Made by a program: the position numbers and the translations under genes. From positions 660,048 to 675,019 of the forward strand of contig CP070672.1 of NCBI GenBank assembly GCA_020351895.1: 14,972 nt of DNA, read 5' to 3'. The DNA comes from Thermoplasmata archaeon (GTDB taxonomy: Archaea; Thermoplasmatota; Thermoplasmata; GCA-020350865). Below, one piece after another: positions 5,652-14,076 of the stretch. Numbering within the stretch: position 1 is the first letter of the stretch; each line of letters begins with the position of its first letter. A model generated the notes under the pieces. It made no database searches and was not told the origin of the DNA. It saw only the letters and a program-made list of their open reading frames with translations.

Positions 5652-6990
5652 TCTCTGCCTCCAAGATCTTAAAAGCCGGATTTACTTCTTCCCTTGGGAT
5701 GAATGCCGAGGTAATTGCGATATTTTCCTCTACTCTCCTTGTTACGCCACCACCTCCAGCCGGTCCATTTGTATAAAGCGCTTCCACCTCATTACACAGT
5801 TTCTCTGCATTTTTTTCGGTATGAGCCCTACCAATAACCCGTAGTCTGATCTCATTGGGTATTTGCGAGGGTTTACCACTAGGCCAGAGCGATCCCACAC
5901 CCATAAAATCGAATCTAAGGCCTTTAAAATCCAGATTTAGTGCTCCAAACCGTCTCATCAATACCTGAGCCGCAAGTTGTGCCCTTGACATAGCTCCCTC
6001 CCCACCATAGGAAATCTGAGCTTCCCCCAGAAAACCGTTTCTGAATCCGATTGAGACCTTCAATTCTTCAGGGCGGTCTTTTCCTCCTCCACCCGTGATT
6101 TTTACCCGATCTTTCCCAACTTCATCAAGGTATATCTTCGTGAAATCGGCTATTCCATCCGCTGTGATGTAGGAACTTGGATCATGGACCTCGTAGAGTA
6201 ACTGCTCCTTGCAGGTTCTTAGACTAACCTCCCCACCTGTATCAGGAAGTTTTGTTATGATGGCATCCCCATTCTCAGATATTTCGGCCATGGGAAATCC
6301 CAAATTTGCCAATCCCTTGACATCCTTATTTTCAGGATCCGCGAAATAGCCCCCTGTAACCTGCCCCCCGCATTCTAAAAGATGCCCTATGGCAATACCC
6401 TTTCCTATTCGTTCCCAGTCATCTTCCTTTATTCCGAATTCGAACATCATGGGAGCCAAGAAAAGCGAAGTGTCGCATGTTCTGCCTGTAATTACGATGT
6501 CGGCTCCCTTGTTTAATGCACCAATTATTGGCTTAGCTCCCAGGTATACATTGGCTGAGATGATTTTATCCTGTATTTTGGGAATCTCCTCATCTTCTTT
6601 TAAAACCGAAAAACCACTTGATTTTAATTTGTCTTGTATGTCATCCCCCAAAACCACTCCCACCTTCAAATGTGTTAGATTCAATTCCTTCAATAACTCT
6701 ATAACTTTTCTTCCGGCAGCCATGGGGTTTGCTGCCCCCATGTTTGTGATTATCCTTGTTTTGTTCTTTTCACATGAAACCAAGACTCTCCTCATCCTCT
6801 CTTTAAGCAATGGATCGTATCCTTTCTCTGGCTCGATTAGTTTGCGTAGTTGGGCAGAGGCTATGGTTCTCTCGGCAAGGCATTCGAATATCAGATAATC
6901 CAGATTCCCTTGCTCTGCAAGATCTACAGCTGGTTCAATTCTGTCTCCTGAGTAACCTGCACCTGTTCCGATTCTGATTATTTTGTTCAT
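5644..6990 (-). CDS. AtuA family protein (DUF1446, acyclic terpene utilisation family)
   Basis: A 448-residue cytoplasmic protein of the AtuA/DUF1446 family. Typical stretches include RIGTGAGYSGDRIEPAVDLA at residues 6-25, FECLAERTIASAQL, NMGAANPMAAGRK, ITGRTCDTSLFLAPMMFEFG, GHLLECGGQVTGGYFADP and LRTCKEQLLYEVHDPSSYIT. ATG 6990 is preferred to the TTG at 7002 because RIGTGAGYSGDR normally lies a few residues after the start; the Shine-Dalgarno (GGAAATTAAG) is weak. In bacteria this region is fused to the domain encoded by the next gene; here the two are split with an 8-base overlap. The family is linked by gene neighbourhood to biotin-dependent acyl-CoA carboxylases and branched-chain or terpene breakdown; none of those genes is in this window. 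The exact reaction is unknown. Confidence 0.9.
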   Translation of the reverse strand: MNKIIRIGTGAGYSGDRIEPAVDLAEQGNLDYLIFECLAERTIASAQLRKLIEPEKGYDPLLKERMRRVLVSCEKNKTRIITNMGAANPMAAGRKVIELLKELNLTHLKVGVVLGDDIQDKLKSSGFSVLKEDEEIPKIQDKIISANVYLGAKPIIGALNKGADIVITGRTCDTSLFLAPMMFEFGIKEDDWERIGKGIAIGHLLECGGQVTGGYFADPENKDVKGLANLGFPMAEISENGDAIITKLPDTGGEVSLRTCKEQLLYEVHDPSSYITADGIADFTKIYLDEVGKDRVKITGGGGKDRPEELKVSIGFRNGFLGEAQISYGGEGAMSRAQLAAQVLMRRFGALNLDFKGLRFDFMGVGSLWPSGKPSQIPNEIRLRVIGRAHTEKNAEKLCNEVEALYTNGPAGGGGVTRRVEENIAITSAFIPREEVNPAFKILEAENG

Positions 6991-7028
6991 CTTAATTTCC
7001 AACTAAAAAGCACATAATAACTGCATTA

Positions 7029-7040
7029 AAGATAATATTT
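7029..7040 (-). promoter_or_regulatory. Possible TATA box of the AtuA pair
   Basis: The minus strand reads GAAAATATTATC, 40 to 50 bases ahead of ATG 6990. The match is weak; another AT-rich candidate (CAATATACAC) lies about 15 bases further upstream. Confidence 0.25.
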
Positions 7041-7075
7041 TCCTGTGTATATTGATGTATTAAAGAAGGATCATT

Positions 7076-7081
7076 AAAAAA
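7076..7081 (-). terminator. T6 run after the second surface-protein gene
   Basis: The minus strand has TTTTTT about 40 bases past the stop of the gene at 7121-9316, in an AT-rich stretch without a strong hairpin. This suits archaeal T-tract termination. Confidence 0.4.
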
Positions 7082-7120
7082 TCGATAACATAATGTTTAT
7101 TAATAACAACGAAGAAGGGA

Positions 7121-9316
7121 TTACCATTGCATTTTTCCGGTTGTTCCACAGCTTGGGCACTGAACCCTAATGGTATCTTTTTGCACAAAGAACAAGCTGG
7201 AGCACTTAGGACATTTGATCTGCATGGATGGCATGACAGGCTTTTGCTTGGGATAAGCTCTTTGTACATTGGTTATTTTTGGAGGGGGAGGAGGTGAGTA
7301 AGGTTTTGCAGCTTGTACTTGGTGAACTGGTGCTCTTACTATCTTTGGGGGCCCAGGGGGAGGTGGAGGAGGACTAATTCCTGTTGCTTTTTGCGGGGGA
7401 GAGGATAAAGAAGGTTGTTTCTGGTAGGCCCGCGAAATTGGGACTGTACTTGGAGGAAGCCGGGCAGTAGGAACCTGTGATTGTAATTGTGAACTATAAA
7501 CCTGAGAATGAGATGCAATAGGCTGAGTGGATTGGGTTGGAGCTCCAGGATAAACAGTGTACTGCTGCCAGGAATCTAAAGCTTCAGCCCTTCTGCGCCT
7601 TCTTCTCACAGCAATTACAGTTCCCAATATGACTGCCAACAATATGGGAATTAGAAGGAAAAATATGGGTACCTCCCAACCGTAGCCTCCTGGGCCTTCA
7701 CCAGGTTGGGATCCGGCCTCCTTTATCGATACCAGTTCCATACTTTGGACCAGTTCCCTGGTCGGAGTGTAGTATTCTGCTTTGACCGGGAATCCAATTT
7801 CAGGTGAATAGTAATTCAAGGAATATCCCATAGTTGAACCAAAGAAGGGTGTACCTCCACCCCCATAATAGTCCTCAGAAGAGTCTATAGTCCAAATAAC
7901 AAATGTCTCATATGTTCCTGCTGGGATCGTGACATTTTCTACATGGAGGGCTTCAAATTCTGCTGTAGATTCATAGGAATCCTTCCAAGGCTCTTCTTCA
8001 TCATCGAAATTTTCTTCAGTTGAAACAATACATACCGAGGTCCATGTATCTGCTATACTCATTGGGAAATTATAACTGTCCAGTGGGGGATCGTAAGTGA
8101 TGGTTGAATCAGAGGAACCGCTCATACCAAAACTTGAATAAGATGTCTTAGTATATGTCCCTATTGTTGCTAAATCAGAAACTCTCAGGTATTGTGTCCC
8201 TTCCGATGTGATAGAAGACGAGATGGTATCCCCCTCGAAAGTCATGGTCATATCCATGCTAATGGTCATATCTATCACATAAGCCTCGTATCTATTGCCA
8301 TCGAAATTTATGGTTTCTTTCTTCATTACCTTCAATGTCATTTCAGAGGTCATCTCCATTTCCATGTCTTCATCGAATAGATCATCATCTAACATGCCCA
8401 TATCCATTGAATAAACGTATTCATACCCGATTTTCAAATCAGGAACATCAGTTGTTCTGGGTGAGATGGCATTGCTCTGATCCACATAGACGGTTATGGA
8501 ATCGAAATAATACTCTGTTCCATTGAATGCCCGGGCATTGAGGGTATGTTTGCCATCGGGCAGCTCCGTTGAGTCCCACTGGTAGCTCCAGCTCTCCCAG
8601 TTATCGTCTGAAGACGTTGATATCCAGACGTTTTCAGATTTTGAATCGAATTGTATCTCCACCGAAACAATCCCATAATTTGGATCCGTGATACCTGAGA
8701 TGGTCTTTGTTCCACTCACTGTGGCACCCGGTTTGGACTCTGTTATCATGAGGGGAACCTCATAATATATGGGATCTCCATCAGGCATATCAAAATCAGG
8801 TACCATATCCATGTAGAACTGTTCATTTGCCTCATCATCCTCGTACGCGTCACCTGAAAAATCAAAATCCGATATGTCCCCTAAATCGCTTTCCTGAATC
8901 CTCACCTCCAAGGTATTGGTACCTGAACCTGAGGCCTGAATCATTTCCGGATTTTCATCCCCCATTCCCATTCCGGTCCCCACACCATTGCTGTAGGTGA
9001 CCATATAGACCATGGAATCGCCGTCTAATATGATAAAGGAGTACATTATATCGTCAGAATCAGTGATGAGCCCACTCACAGTCATTTCGAGAATAAGCTG
9101 TGTACCCAGGATATTTTCCGATGAACTTATTTCCAAGATATCGATATGGTCATATCCTACTTTATGTTTGGTTCCCTCCATATCAATTACATCGCCTTCA
9201 AGATCCTCGTATGTGAGATCATAGCCCTCTGCAAGTGAAAAACTGGAAAAACACATTACCGCTAAAACTACGATTAAAAGGGATTTATAGGCCATTTCCA
9301 GGACTTTTGCGGACAT
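7121..9316 (-). CDS. Surface protein with Ig-like ectodomain, membrane anchor, Pro-rich tail and terminal zinc ribbon
   Basis: A 731-residue protein I do not recognise as a named family. Signal peptide about 1-29 (KSLLIVVLAVMCFSSFSLA). A long acidic, Met/Ser/Asp-rich extracellular part includes an Ig-like module (GATVSGTKTISGITDPNYG to FNGTEYYFDSITVYVD). A membrane helix at about 546-570 is followed by six Arg, fixing the inside. A Pro/Gln-rich disordered tail with two PPPPP-type runs ends in a ribbon, KCPKC-x14-CPSC (Cys 702, 705, 720, 723). The start at ATG 9316 is chosen for its Shine-Dalgarno (GAAGGG) and clean signal peptide; GTG 9358, ATG 9349 and ATG 9295 are alternatives. It runs the same way as the giant surface protein and shares its outside-anchor-ribbon plan. 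Function unknown; a receptor or envelope role is inferred. Confidence 0.85.
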   Translation of the reverse strand: MSAKVLEMAYKSLLIVVLAVMCFSSFSLAEGYDLTYEDLEGDVIDMEGTKHKVGYDHIDILEISSSENILGTQLILEMTVSGLITDSDDIMYSFIILDGDSMVYMVTYSNGVGTGMGMGDENPEMIQASGSGTNTLEVRIQESDLGDISDFDFSGDAYEDDEANEQFYMDMVPDFDMPDGDPIYYEVPLMITESKPGATVSGTKTISGITDPNYGIVSVEIQFDSKSENVWISTSSDDNWESWSYQWDSTELPDGKHTLNARAFNGTEYYFDSITVYVDQSNAISPRTTDVPDLKIGYEYVYSMDMGMLDDDLFDEDMEMEMTSEMTLKVMKKETINFDGNRYEAYVIDMTISMDMTMTFEGDTISSSITSEGTQYLRVSDLATIGTYTKTSYSSFGMSGSSDSTITYDPPLDSYNFPMSIADTWTSVCIVSTEENFDDEEEPWKDSYESTAEFEALHVENVTIPAGTYETFVIWTIDSSEDYYGGGGTPFFGSTMGYSLNYYSPEIGFPVKAEYYTPTRELVQSMELVSIKEAGSQPGEGPGGYGWEVPIFFLLIPILLAVILGTVIAVRRRRRRAEALDSWQQYTVYPGAPTQSTQPIASHSQVYSSQLQSQVPTARLPPSTVPISRAYQKQPSLSSPPQKATGISPPPPPPGPPKIVRAPVHQVQAAKPYSPPPPPKITNVQRAYPKQKPVMPSMQIKCPKCSSLFFVQKDTIRVQCPSCGTTGKMQW

Positions 9317-9376
9317 ACACAACCCTTCAAATTTCCCGAAAGAATTCATTGTTCTCACGGCTTAATAGCTTTTTGG

Positions 9377-9389
9377 TATTAAATTTCGG
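9377..9389 (-). promoter_or_regulatory. TATA/BRE of the second surface-protein gene
   Basis: The minus strand reads CCGAAATTTAATACC. Expected initiation near 9355 allows translation from 9349 or, with its Shine-Dalgarno, from 9316. Confidence 0.4.
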
Positions 9390-9417
9390 TAAATACAAAA
9401 GGTAATATCTAATTGGC

Positions 9418-9431
9418 AAATTATAAGTATC
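9418..9431 (+). promoter_or_regulatory. TATA box of the Glu/Pro/Lys-rich gene
   Basis: AAATTATAAGTATC on the plus strand, with initiation expected near 9450. A clear Shine-Dalgarno (AGGTGA, 9468-9473) lies four bases before the ATG at 9478. The two divergent TATA boxes are about 40 bases apart. Confidence 0.45.
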
Positions 9432-9477
9432 AAAAATTGTATGTACGCATAGAGTACATGAAATATTAGGTGAATAC

Positions 9478-11736
9478 ATGACCCCAGGGCCCACGCGATC
9501 CGACATTCCTGACCTACGGGATTTTCTTGACAAGCTTCCTGTAAAACCTTGTCCAACAAAACTTCCAGAAGAGTACTGCAAGTTATGCAGAAGGTTAAAC
9601 GGTGAGGTTGCAGAGTATTGTAAGACCAAGATACCTCCCGAAAGACCGGAGAAGGAAGAACTTTTGGAAGAATTAGAGGAGTTAAAAAGGGAAGAAGAGG
9701 AAGAGAAAATAGAGGAGCCTGTTGGTATGCATGGAAGAACTCCCATTTTGGAGAGACCGACATATGAGGAGGGAGAAACCTCCTTGGAGTTCGTTCCCTC
9801 CGAAAGGAGCATACAGGAGGCAAGAAAGGCCCTTCCAAGATTCAAACCAGTTCAACGCGGTCCCAAGGCCTTTAGGCCCCTTGAGGAGCCCAGTTTTGAG
9901 GAGTTCGAATCATTTGACTTAGAAAGACCATCCATTTTTAGAAGTCCTTCTTCTCTTGCAGAAAGTGAGGAGGACATGATGTTCAGTTTGGTGGCCGATG
10001 AGGGTGCAATCGAGGTCGCTCCCATAGAGGTGGAAGTCGAGGATTCAATCCCATCTGAAACGGTTTTCGAGAGCTCTGAGGGTATTGTGGAGGCTGTGGA
10101 TATCGATGAGGGTGGCATATCCCTTGATATGGATGAGGATCTGCCAGTTTTCCAATTCATTGAGGAAAGCGAACCTGAGATCGTCGAGGCCGAGATAGTC
10201 GAGGCCGAAATAGTCGAGGAGGGTCCAGTTGTAGAGGAATCCTCCCCTGAAGCTGGAGTGCCAGAATCTGACCAAGATATCTCAGAATTATCAGATGAAA
10301 TCTCCCAGATGACCCAGCAATTGGAAGCAGAATCACAAGAAGGATTACCAGAAGATGAATTCGCCTTTATTCCGGAAGCAGAACCACAACCTCCAGAGGA
10401 AGCCCTCCCTAGAGTGAAACCCAAGAAAAAGTTGAAGATAAAGAAAAAGGTCGTGGAGAAACCCAAAAAAAGGCCCAAGGTCAAAAGAAAGTTGAAGTTA
10501 AAGAAGGTCAAGGAGACAAAAGTTGAGGAACCTGAGGAAGAACCTATACCAGAGATGCCAAAAGAGGCGTTAGAAGAAGAGATTCAGGCTGAGCCACCAC
10601 AAGAGCCTTTTGAGGAACCCATGGCTGAGCCCAGTGAGGAGGAAATACATCCTTCCGAGATACCATCATTGTCTGAGGCTATGGAGGAGGAACCCGAAGA
10701 AGAACCAAAGGAAGAATCCCTACCAGAGGAGATACCCAAGCCAGCTGAGGAGCATAAACCCAAGGTCAAAAGAAAGATGAAGTTAAAGTTAAAGAAGGCC
10801 AAGAAGAAAAAATTAGAAGAACCTGAGGAAGAACCAAGGGAAGAGTCTTTGGCAGAGGAGATACCTGAACCAGTTGAAGAGCTATTACCTTCTGAAGACA
10901 TTAAATCCATGACCGATGCCATGGAGGATTTACATGCCATTGAACAAAAAGAGGAGGCTTTGGAGGGGGAAATGGAACCAAGCGAAGAGGCGCTGCCTTC
11001 CGAGGAAATAAGATTCGAACCTGAATTCGAAGAGTCAGAACCTGTGAAGGAACCATTAATGGAAGAACCAGAGCCTGTTGAGGAGGCTATACCACCAGAA
11101 GAAACAGAACTCAAGCCAGAGATCGAGGGGGAGATACCGAAAGAGGAAACAAAGACCAAGGGAGTAGAGCTTTTCTTATGCCCCGAATGCGGATCCTTTT
11201 TAAGCACTGACGCAACAAGATGCGATACCTGCGGTGCAATCTTTGATACAGATGAGGAGGGGGAGGTAACACCAGAGGAGCCTTTGGAAAAAGGACCTGA
11301 ATTTGTGCCAAGTGAAGAGATGGAACATCCTGAGGAGGAGCCTATTGTGAAGGAGCCTGAGTTTGAATTAGGTGAAGAGGTGGAACTTCCTGAAGAAGCA
11401 CCAATAGAGGAGCTAAAGGAGGAAGAACCTGAATTAAAACCAAGTGACGAGGATATACCTTATGAAGATCTACCCATAGAGGAGGTTCTGGAAAAGCTAT
11501 TGGAGCCAGAGCCAAGTGAAGAGACTTCACTGGAGGAAATTAAGTTTGAGCTTGAACCTGAGGGCGAGATTCCAAAGGAGGAACCTAAGGAGGAGGTTTC
11601 GGAAGAGGAAACCCCCGAACCAGAGGAAAAAGTTGAAAAGAAGAAACCAAAGAAGAAGGGTAAGAAAGTAAAGCTCAAGAAGAAGACAAAGATGAAGAAG
11701 GTCAAATTAAAAAGGTCTGCAAAGAAGAAAGAATAA
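9478..11736 (+). CDS. Glu/Pro/Lys polyampholyte with N-terminal Cys cluster and central zinc ribbon
   Basis: A 752-residue, apparently cytoplasmic protein with no signal peptide or membrane helix. The first 50 residues hold C25-x8-C34-x2-C37-x10-C48, a possible metal site. The bulk is Glu/Pro-rich and must be largely disordered, with internal repeats such as EIVEAEIVEAEIVEE and EEPEEEPKEESLPEEIPKP. Three lysine-rich blocks interrupt the acid: about 312-350, 427-447 and 717 to the end, with motifs like KVKRKLKLKKVK and KVKRKMKLKLKKAKKKK. A four-cysteine ribbon, CPEC-x10-CDTC, sits at Cys 568, 571, 582 and 585. The start is firm (AGGTGA four bases ahead). The coding strand is strongly purine-rich. 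It is divergent from the surface-protein gene and ends in its own terminator. I do not recognise the family; a nucleic-acid- or protein-binding scaffold is a guess from the charge pattern. Confidence 0.85.
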   Translation: MTPGPTRSDIPDLRDFLDKLPVKPCPTKLPEEYCKLCRRLNGEVAEYCKTKIPPERPEKEELLEELEELKREEEEEKIEEPVGMHGRTPILERPTYEEGETSLEFVPSERSIQEARKALPRFKPVQRGPKAFRPLEEPSFEEFESFDLERPSIFRSPSSLAESEEDMMFSLVADEGAIEVAPIEVEVEDSIPSETVFESSEGIVEAVDIDEGGISLDMDEDLPVFQFIEESEPEIVEAEIVEAEIVEEGPVVEESSPEAGVPESDQDISELSDEISQMTQQLEAESQEGLPEDEFAFIPEAEPQPPEEALPRVKPKKKLKIKKKVVEKPKKRPKVKRKLKLKKVKETKVEEPEEEPIPEMPKEALEEEIQAEPPQEPFEEPMAEPSEEEIHPSEIPSLSEAMEEEPEEEPKEESLPEEIPKPAEEHKPKVKRKMKLKLKKAKKKKLEEPEEEPREESLAEEIPEPVEELLPSEDIKSMTDAMEDLHAIEQKEEALEGEMEPSEEALPSEEIRFEPEFEESEPVKEPLMEEPEPVEEAIPPEETELKPEIEGEIPKEETKTKGVELFLCPECGSFLSTDATRCDTCGAIFDTDEEGEVTPEEPLEKGPEFVPSEEMEHPEEEPIVKEPEFELGEEVELPEEAPIEELKEEEPELKPSDEDIPYEDLPIEEVLEKLLEPEPSEETSLEEIKFELEPEGEIPKEEPKEEVSEEETPEPEEKVEKKKPKKKGKKVKLKKKTKMKKVKLKRSAKKKE

Positions 11737-11882
11737 GGGAATTACTTTCGATTTTACCTTAGGTTCTGTAAATTTTTATACACCAAAAACACATTCATCG
11801 TGTTTTTTCCACAATTAGCTTTTTTTCATTTACTAGGCGAAATTTTGTTAAAGCCGTACAGCATTCCCTATCCCATAATAAT
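11737..11882. other. Spacer with terminator and tRNA promoter signals
   Basis: AT-rich, with no gene. It contains T-runs after the Glu/Pro/Lys gene and, at about 11838-11855, an AT-rich stretch (CGAAATTTTGTTAAAG) placed about 30-45 bases ahead of the tRNA-Arg gene that could be its promoter. Confidence 0.4.
11803..11826 (+). terminator. T-tract terminator of the Glu/Pro/Lys gene
   Basis: T6 (11803-11808) followed by T7 (11820-11826), 65-90 bases past the stop at 11736. Archaeal RNA polymerase terminates on such T-tracts without needing a hairpin. Confidence 0.45.
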
Positions 11883-11956
11883 GCCCGAGTGATGTAGCTT
11901 GGATATCATAGAAGCCTGCGGAGCTTCTTACCCGGGTTCAAATCCCGGCTCGGGCG
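11883..11956 (+). tRNA. tRNA-Arg (anticodon GCG)
   Basis: Complete intronless cloverleaf. Acceptor GCCCGAG pairs with CTCGGGC; the D-arm has A14, G18-G19 and A20 (an arginine identity base); the anticodon stem GAAGC/GCTTC closes the loop CTGCGGA with anticodon GCG at 11918-11920; the variable loop is TTAC; the T-stem CCGGG/CCCGG has loop TTCAAAT; the discriminator is G. CCA is not encoded. It reads CGC and CGU codons. Confidence 0.95.
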
Positions 11957-11980
11957 TATTCATTTTAATGTTCCTTCACC

Positions 11981-11985
11981 TTTTT
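11981..11985 (+). terminator. T5 run after tRNA-Arg
   Basis: A short T-tract 25 bases past the tRNA 3' end, plausible as its terminator; no hairpin seen. Confidence 0.25.
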
Positions 11986-12039
11986 GTGGAATACAAACAT
12001 TTAATTTTAGAAGATGAACATAAAGAAAGATCAGAATCC

Positions 12040-13983
12040 TCAGAACATTTCCTCAGAAATTCCCACCATTTTTAATACCTTCACATCCCCAGGGGGTAAA
12101 ACCCTCGATATCTCCTCCTGCTCTACATCAAAAATTTCCCTCAGCCTACCTGAAAAATCGCTTTTTTTCATCTCACCAGGTGCGAAAACTATGTAACTTT
12201 CACAGTGCGTAATCACGGCACTTTCTGGTGCACACATCACCTTTTCCACACCTTCGTAATTCATCTTTCCCACTGCCAATTTCACTTCTATATTCGATAT
12301 TATGTTCTTCCTTCCCCTGATTATGAAGGCTCCCCTTGGTAGAAACTCTCCCGTGGGGGGTGTTTTACTAACCTGATCCGGCAGAACCCAGTAGGCGGTG
12401 CCGGCTCCGATTTGGGCATTCCATGCCTTTGAGAAACATAAAGCATATTCACAGGCTTCTTTTAGGGTTCGATCCGAAAACTCACCATCATTGTTCTTTA
12501 TGACAACACTTGGTGCCCCGTGAATCTCGGCATGTGCATACCTATCTCTATCTGAGAGATATTTCTTCACAACTTTATCATTGGTCTTGGCATCTCTGCC
12601 TGCAATCACGATGTTACCATCAGAGGAGAAAAACCATCTGTATTTTTCAAACCAGAACTGTTTAGTTTTCCTCTTCTCCTTTTTTATCTTCTTTTCCTTT
12701 TCAACGTCCGCTCTTTTTATTTTTTGCTCCGTTTCTTCAAGGGATTTTTTGGCACCCTCCAGCTTCTCCTTCGCTTTTTTGGCCTTATCGTAGAACATAC
12801 CTGCATTCTCTTCCACTGATATTCTAAAATTCAAGGATATGTTTGTGGTACCTCCCTCCTCATCCTTTAGACTGAGCACGACCTCGCTTTTTTCCGGCTC
12901 CAATTTAATAAAGGAAGGGTACTTTTGAAGTTCGGTGATCAATTCAGTCATCACTTTTTCCTTTAGTGTGGCATTTATTGTACTCAGTAACTTCTCACAT
13001 TCTTGATAATTGACATAGATCAGCTCTGCCTTTCTTTTGCTCTCATCGGCTCTTTTTTCTAGGTTGGCTATAGCCTCTCTTTGTTGAGCTAGCTGCCTTT
13101 CGTATCTTGCTTTTATATCCTCATATTCAACTTCCAGGGGTTCCTCCTTCTCCCCGCTTTCAAGATATTTCTCGATTGCCATGCTGAGTTCAGAAAATTC
13201 TTCCTGTCTATAATCCTCATAGATTTTAAGAGGAAAAGGAGTAATGTCCTTTGGAGTCGAATCCTCAAGTATCAAAAAACCTCCCTTTGCCTCTTTCAAG
13301 GAATGATACAATTGTCTCACATTTTTAAAGATCCTCTCGATCTCATCCTCGGATAACCCGTTTGCCTTTCTCCCCTTTTCGATTTCAGATAAAAGGCAAA
13401 CTTCCTCTGCATAAATACCCCCCAGGTTCACATCCATGGCAAGGGTTCTGACGAGGTCCTTTTTAGAGGATTTCAGGATATCTTCAAAACCATCTTTATC
13501 AAGAGTATAAAAATCTACTCTGGATGGAGGAAACACATACTCTCTTTTGGCCCTTACCTCTCTTCTGCTCCATGATTTCGGAATTAGAGGTTGGATTATA
13601 CTACCTTCTTGTACCAAAACCACATTTCCCTCCCGGAACATCTCAAAAATCAGCTGATAATTATCGCCCTTCTGAATATGAAAAACAATTATTCTGTCGA
13701 ATCCGTGCTGCTCTATCTTCGTGATTTTGCCGTTATTCAGATGTTTTCTAAGAAGCATAGCAAAGGACGGTGGTGTCTTGGGTGTCTCTTGTGACTGGGT
13801 GGAGAGGTAAATCCATTTACCAACCACTACAACCAGGTTCTTTCTACCCATCTCAGGAACACGAAGGCGCAGAAGCAGTTTTCCTCTGGCCAGCTGGAAG
13901 GCCTTGTCTATTCGTCCTCCAATAAGAGACTGCAACTCATTGACCATTGCTGCTATATCGAAGCCTGACATTCCCTCTTTCAT
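12040..13983 (-). CDS. rqcH: RqcH/NEMF (Rqc2) ribosome quality-control protein
   Basis: A 647-residue NFACT protein that binds large ribosomal subunits obstructed by peptidyl-tRNA and recruits tRNA-Ala to add a C-terminal tail. NFACT-N holds FDIAAMVNEL with Asp9, PPSFAMLLRKHLNNGKI at 71-87 and the Asp96-Arg97 pair (GFDRIIVF), the residues needed for tailing in characterised homologues. A coiled-coil middle spans about 285-440. NFACT-R (about 446-560) has IAGRDAKTNDKVVKKYLSDR and HAEIHGAPSVVIKN. ATG 13983 is chosen because the fold begins there (MKEGMSGFDI). The longer frame to 14058 would add a hydrophobic leader that overlaps the TATA box, so it is not translated in my view. With the TATA box at about 14005-14016 the mRNA would be nearly leaderless. 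The length is usual for archaeal members. Confidence 0.94.
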   Translation of the reverse strand: MKEGMSGFDIAAMVNELQSLIGGRIDKAFQLARGKLLLRLRVPEMGRKNLVVVVGKWIYLSTQSQETPKTPPSFAMLLRKHLNNGKITKIEQHGFDRIIVFHIQKGDNYQLIFEMFREGNVVLVQEGSIIQPLIPKSWSRREVRAKREYVFPPSRVDFYTLDKDGFEDILKSSKKDLVRTLAMDVNLGGIYAEEVCLLSEIEKGRKANGLSEDEIERIFKNVRQLYHSLKEAKGGFLILEDSTPKDITPFPLKIYEDYRQEEFSELSMAIEKYLESGEKEEPLEVEYEDIKARYERQLAQQREAIANLEKRADESKRKAELIYVNYQECEKLLSTINATLKEKVMTELITELQKYPSFIKLEPEKSEVVLSLKDEEGGTTNISLNFRISVEENAGMFYDKAKKAKEKLEGAKKSLEETEQKIKRADVEKEKKIKKEKRKTKQFWFEKYRWFFSSDGNIVIAGRDAKTNDKVVKKYLSDRDRYAHAEIHGAPSVVIKNNDGEFSDRTLKEACEYALCFSKAWNAQIGAGTAYWVLPDQVSKTPPTGEFLPRGAFIIRGRKNIISNIEVKLAVGKMNYEGVEKVMCAPESAVITHCESYIVFAPGEMKKSDFSGRLREIFDVEQEEISRVLPPGDVKVLKMVGISEEMF

Positions 13984-14004
13984 TGGGAGGGTTATACGCA
14001 TTAA

Positions 14005-14016
14005 ATATATAAAGAT
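14005..14016 (-). promoter_or_regulatory. TATA box of rqcH
   Basis: The minus strand reads CTTTATATATTT. Expected initiation at about 13984 coincides with ATG 13983, pointing to a leaderless transcript separate from sfsA upstream. Confidence 0.5.
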
Positions 14017-14076
14017 TGTAAGGAATCCAAAAAAACAAAATAAACTGTGGCTTCTCATGTATCATCCAATAAGAAT

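Noticed and set aside
6389..6898. A 169-codon plus-strand frame within the AtuA gene
   Set aside because: Antisense to a well-conserved protein family; no ribosome site or recognisable domain.
9327..11705. Several minus-strand Ser/Pro/Leu-rich frames of up to about 220 codons
   Set aside because: They are complements of Glu, Pro and Lys codons of the plus-strand gene, which has a clear promoter, Shine-Dalgarno and zinc ribbon.
13984..14058. N-terminal hydrophobic extension of RqcH as a signal peptide
   Set aside because: The stretch overlaps the TATA box, RqcH is cytoplasmic, and homologues begin at the MKEGMSGFDI position.
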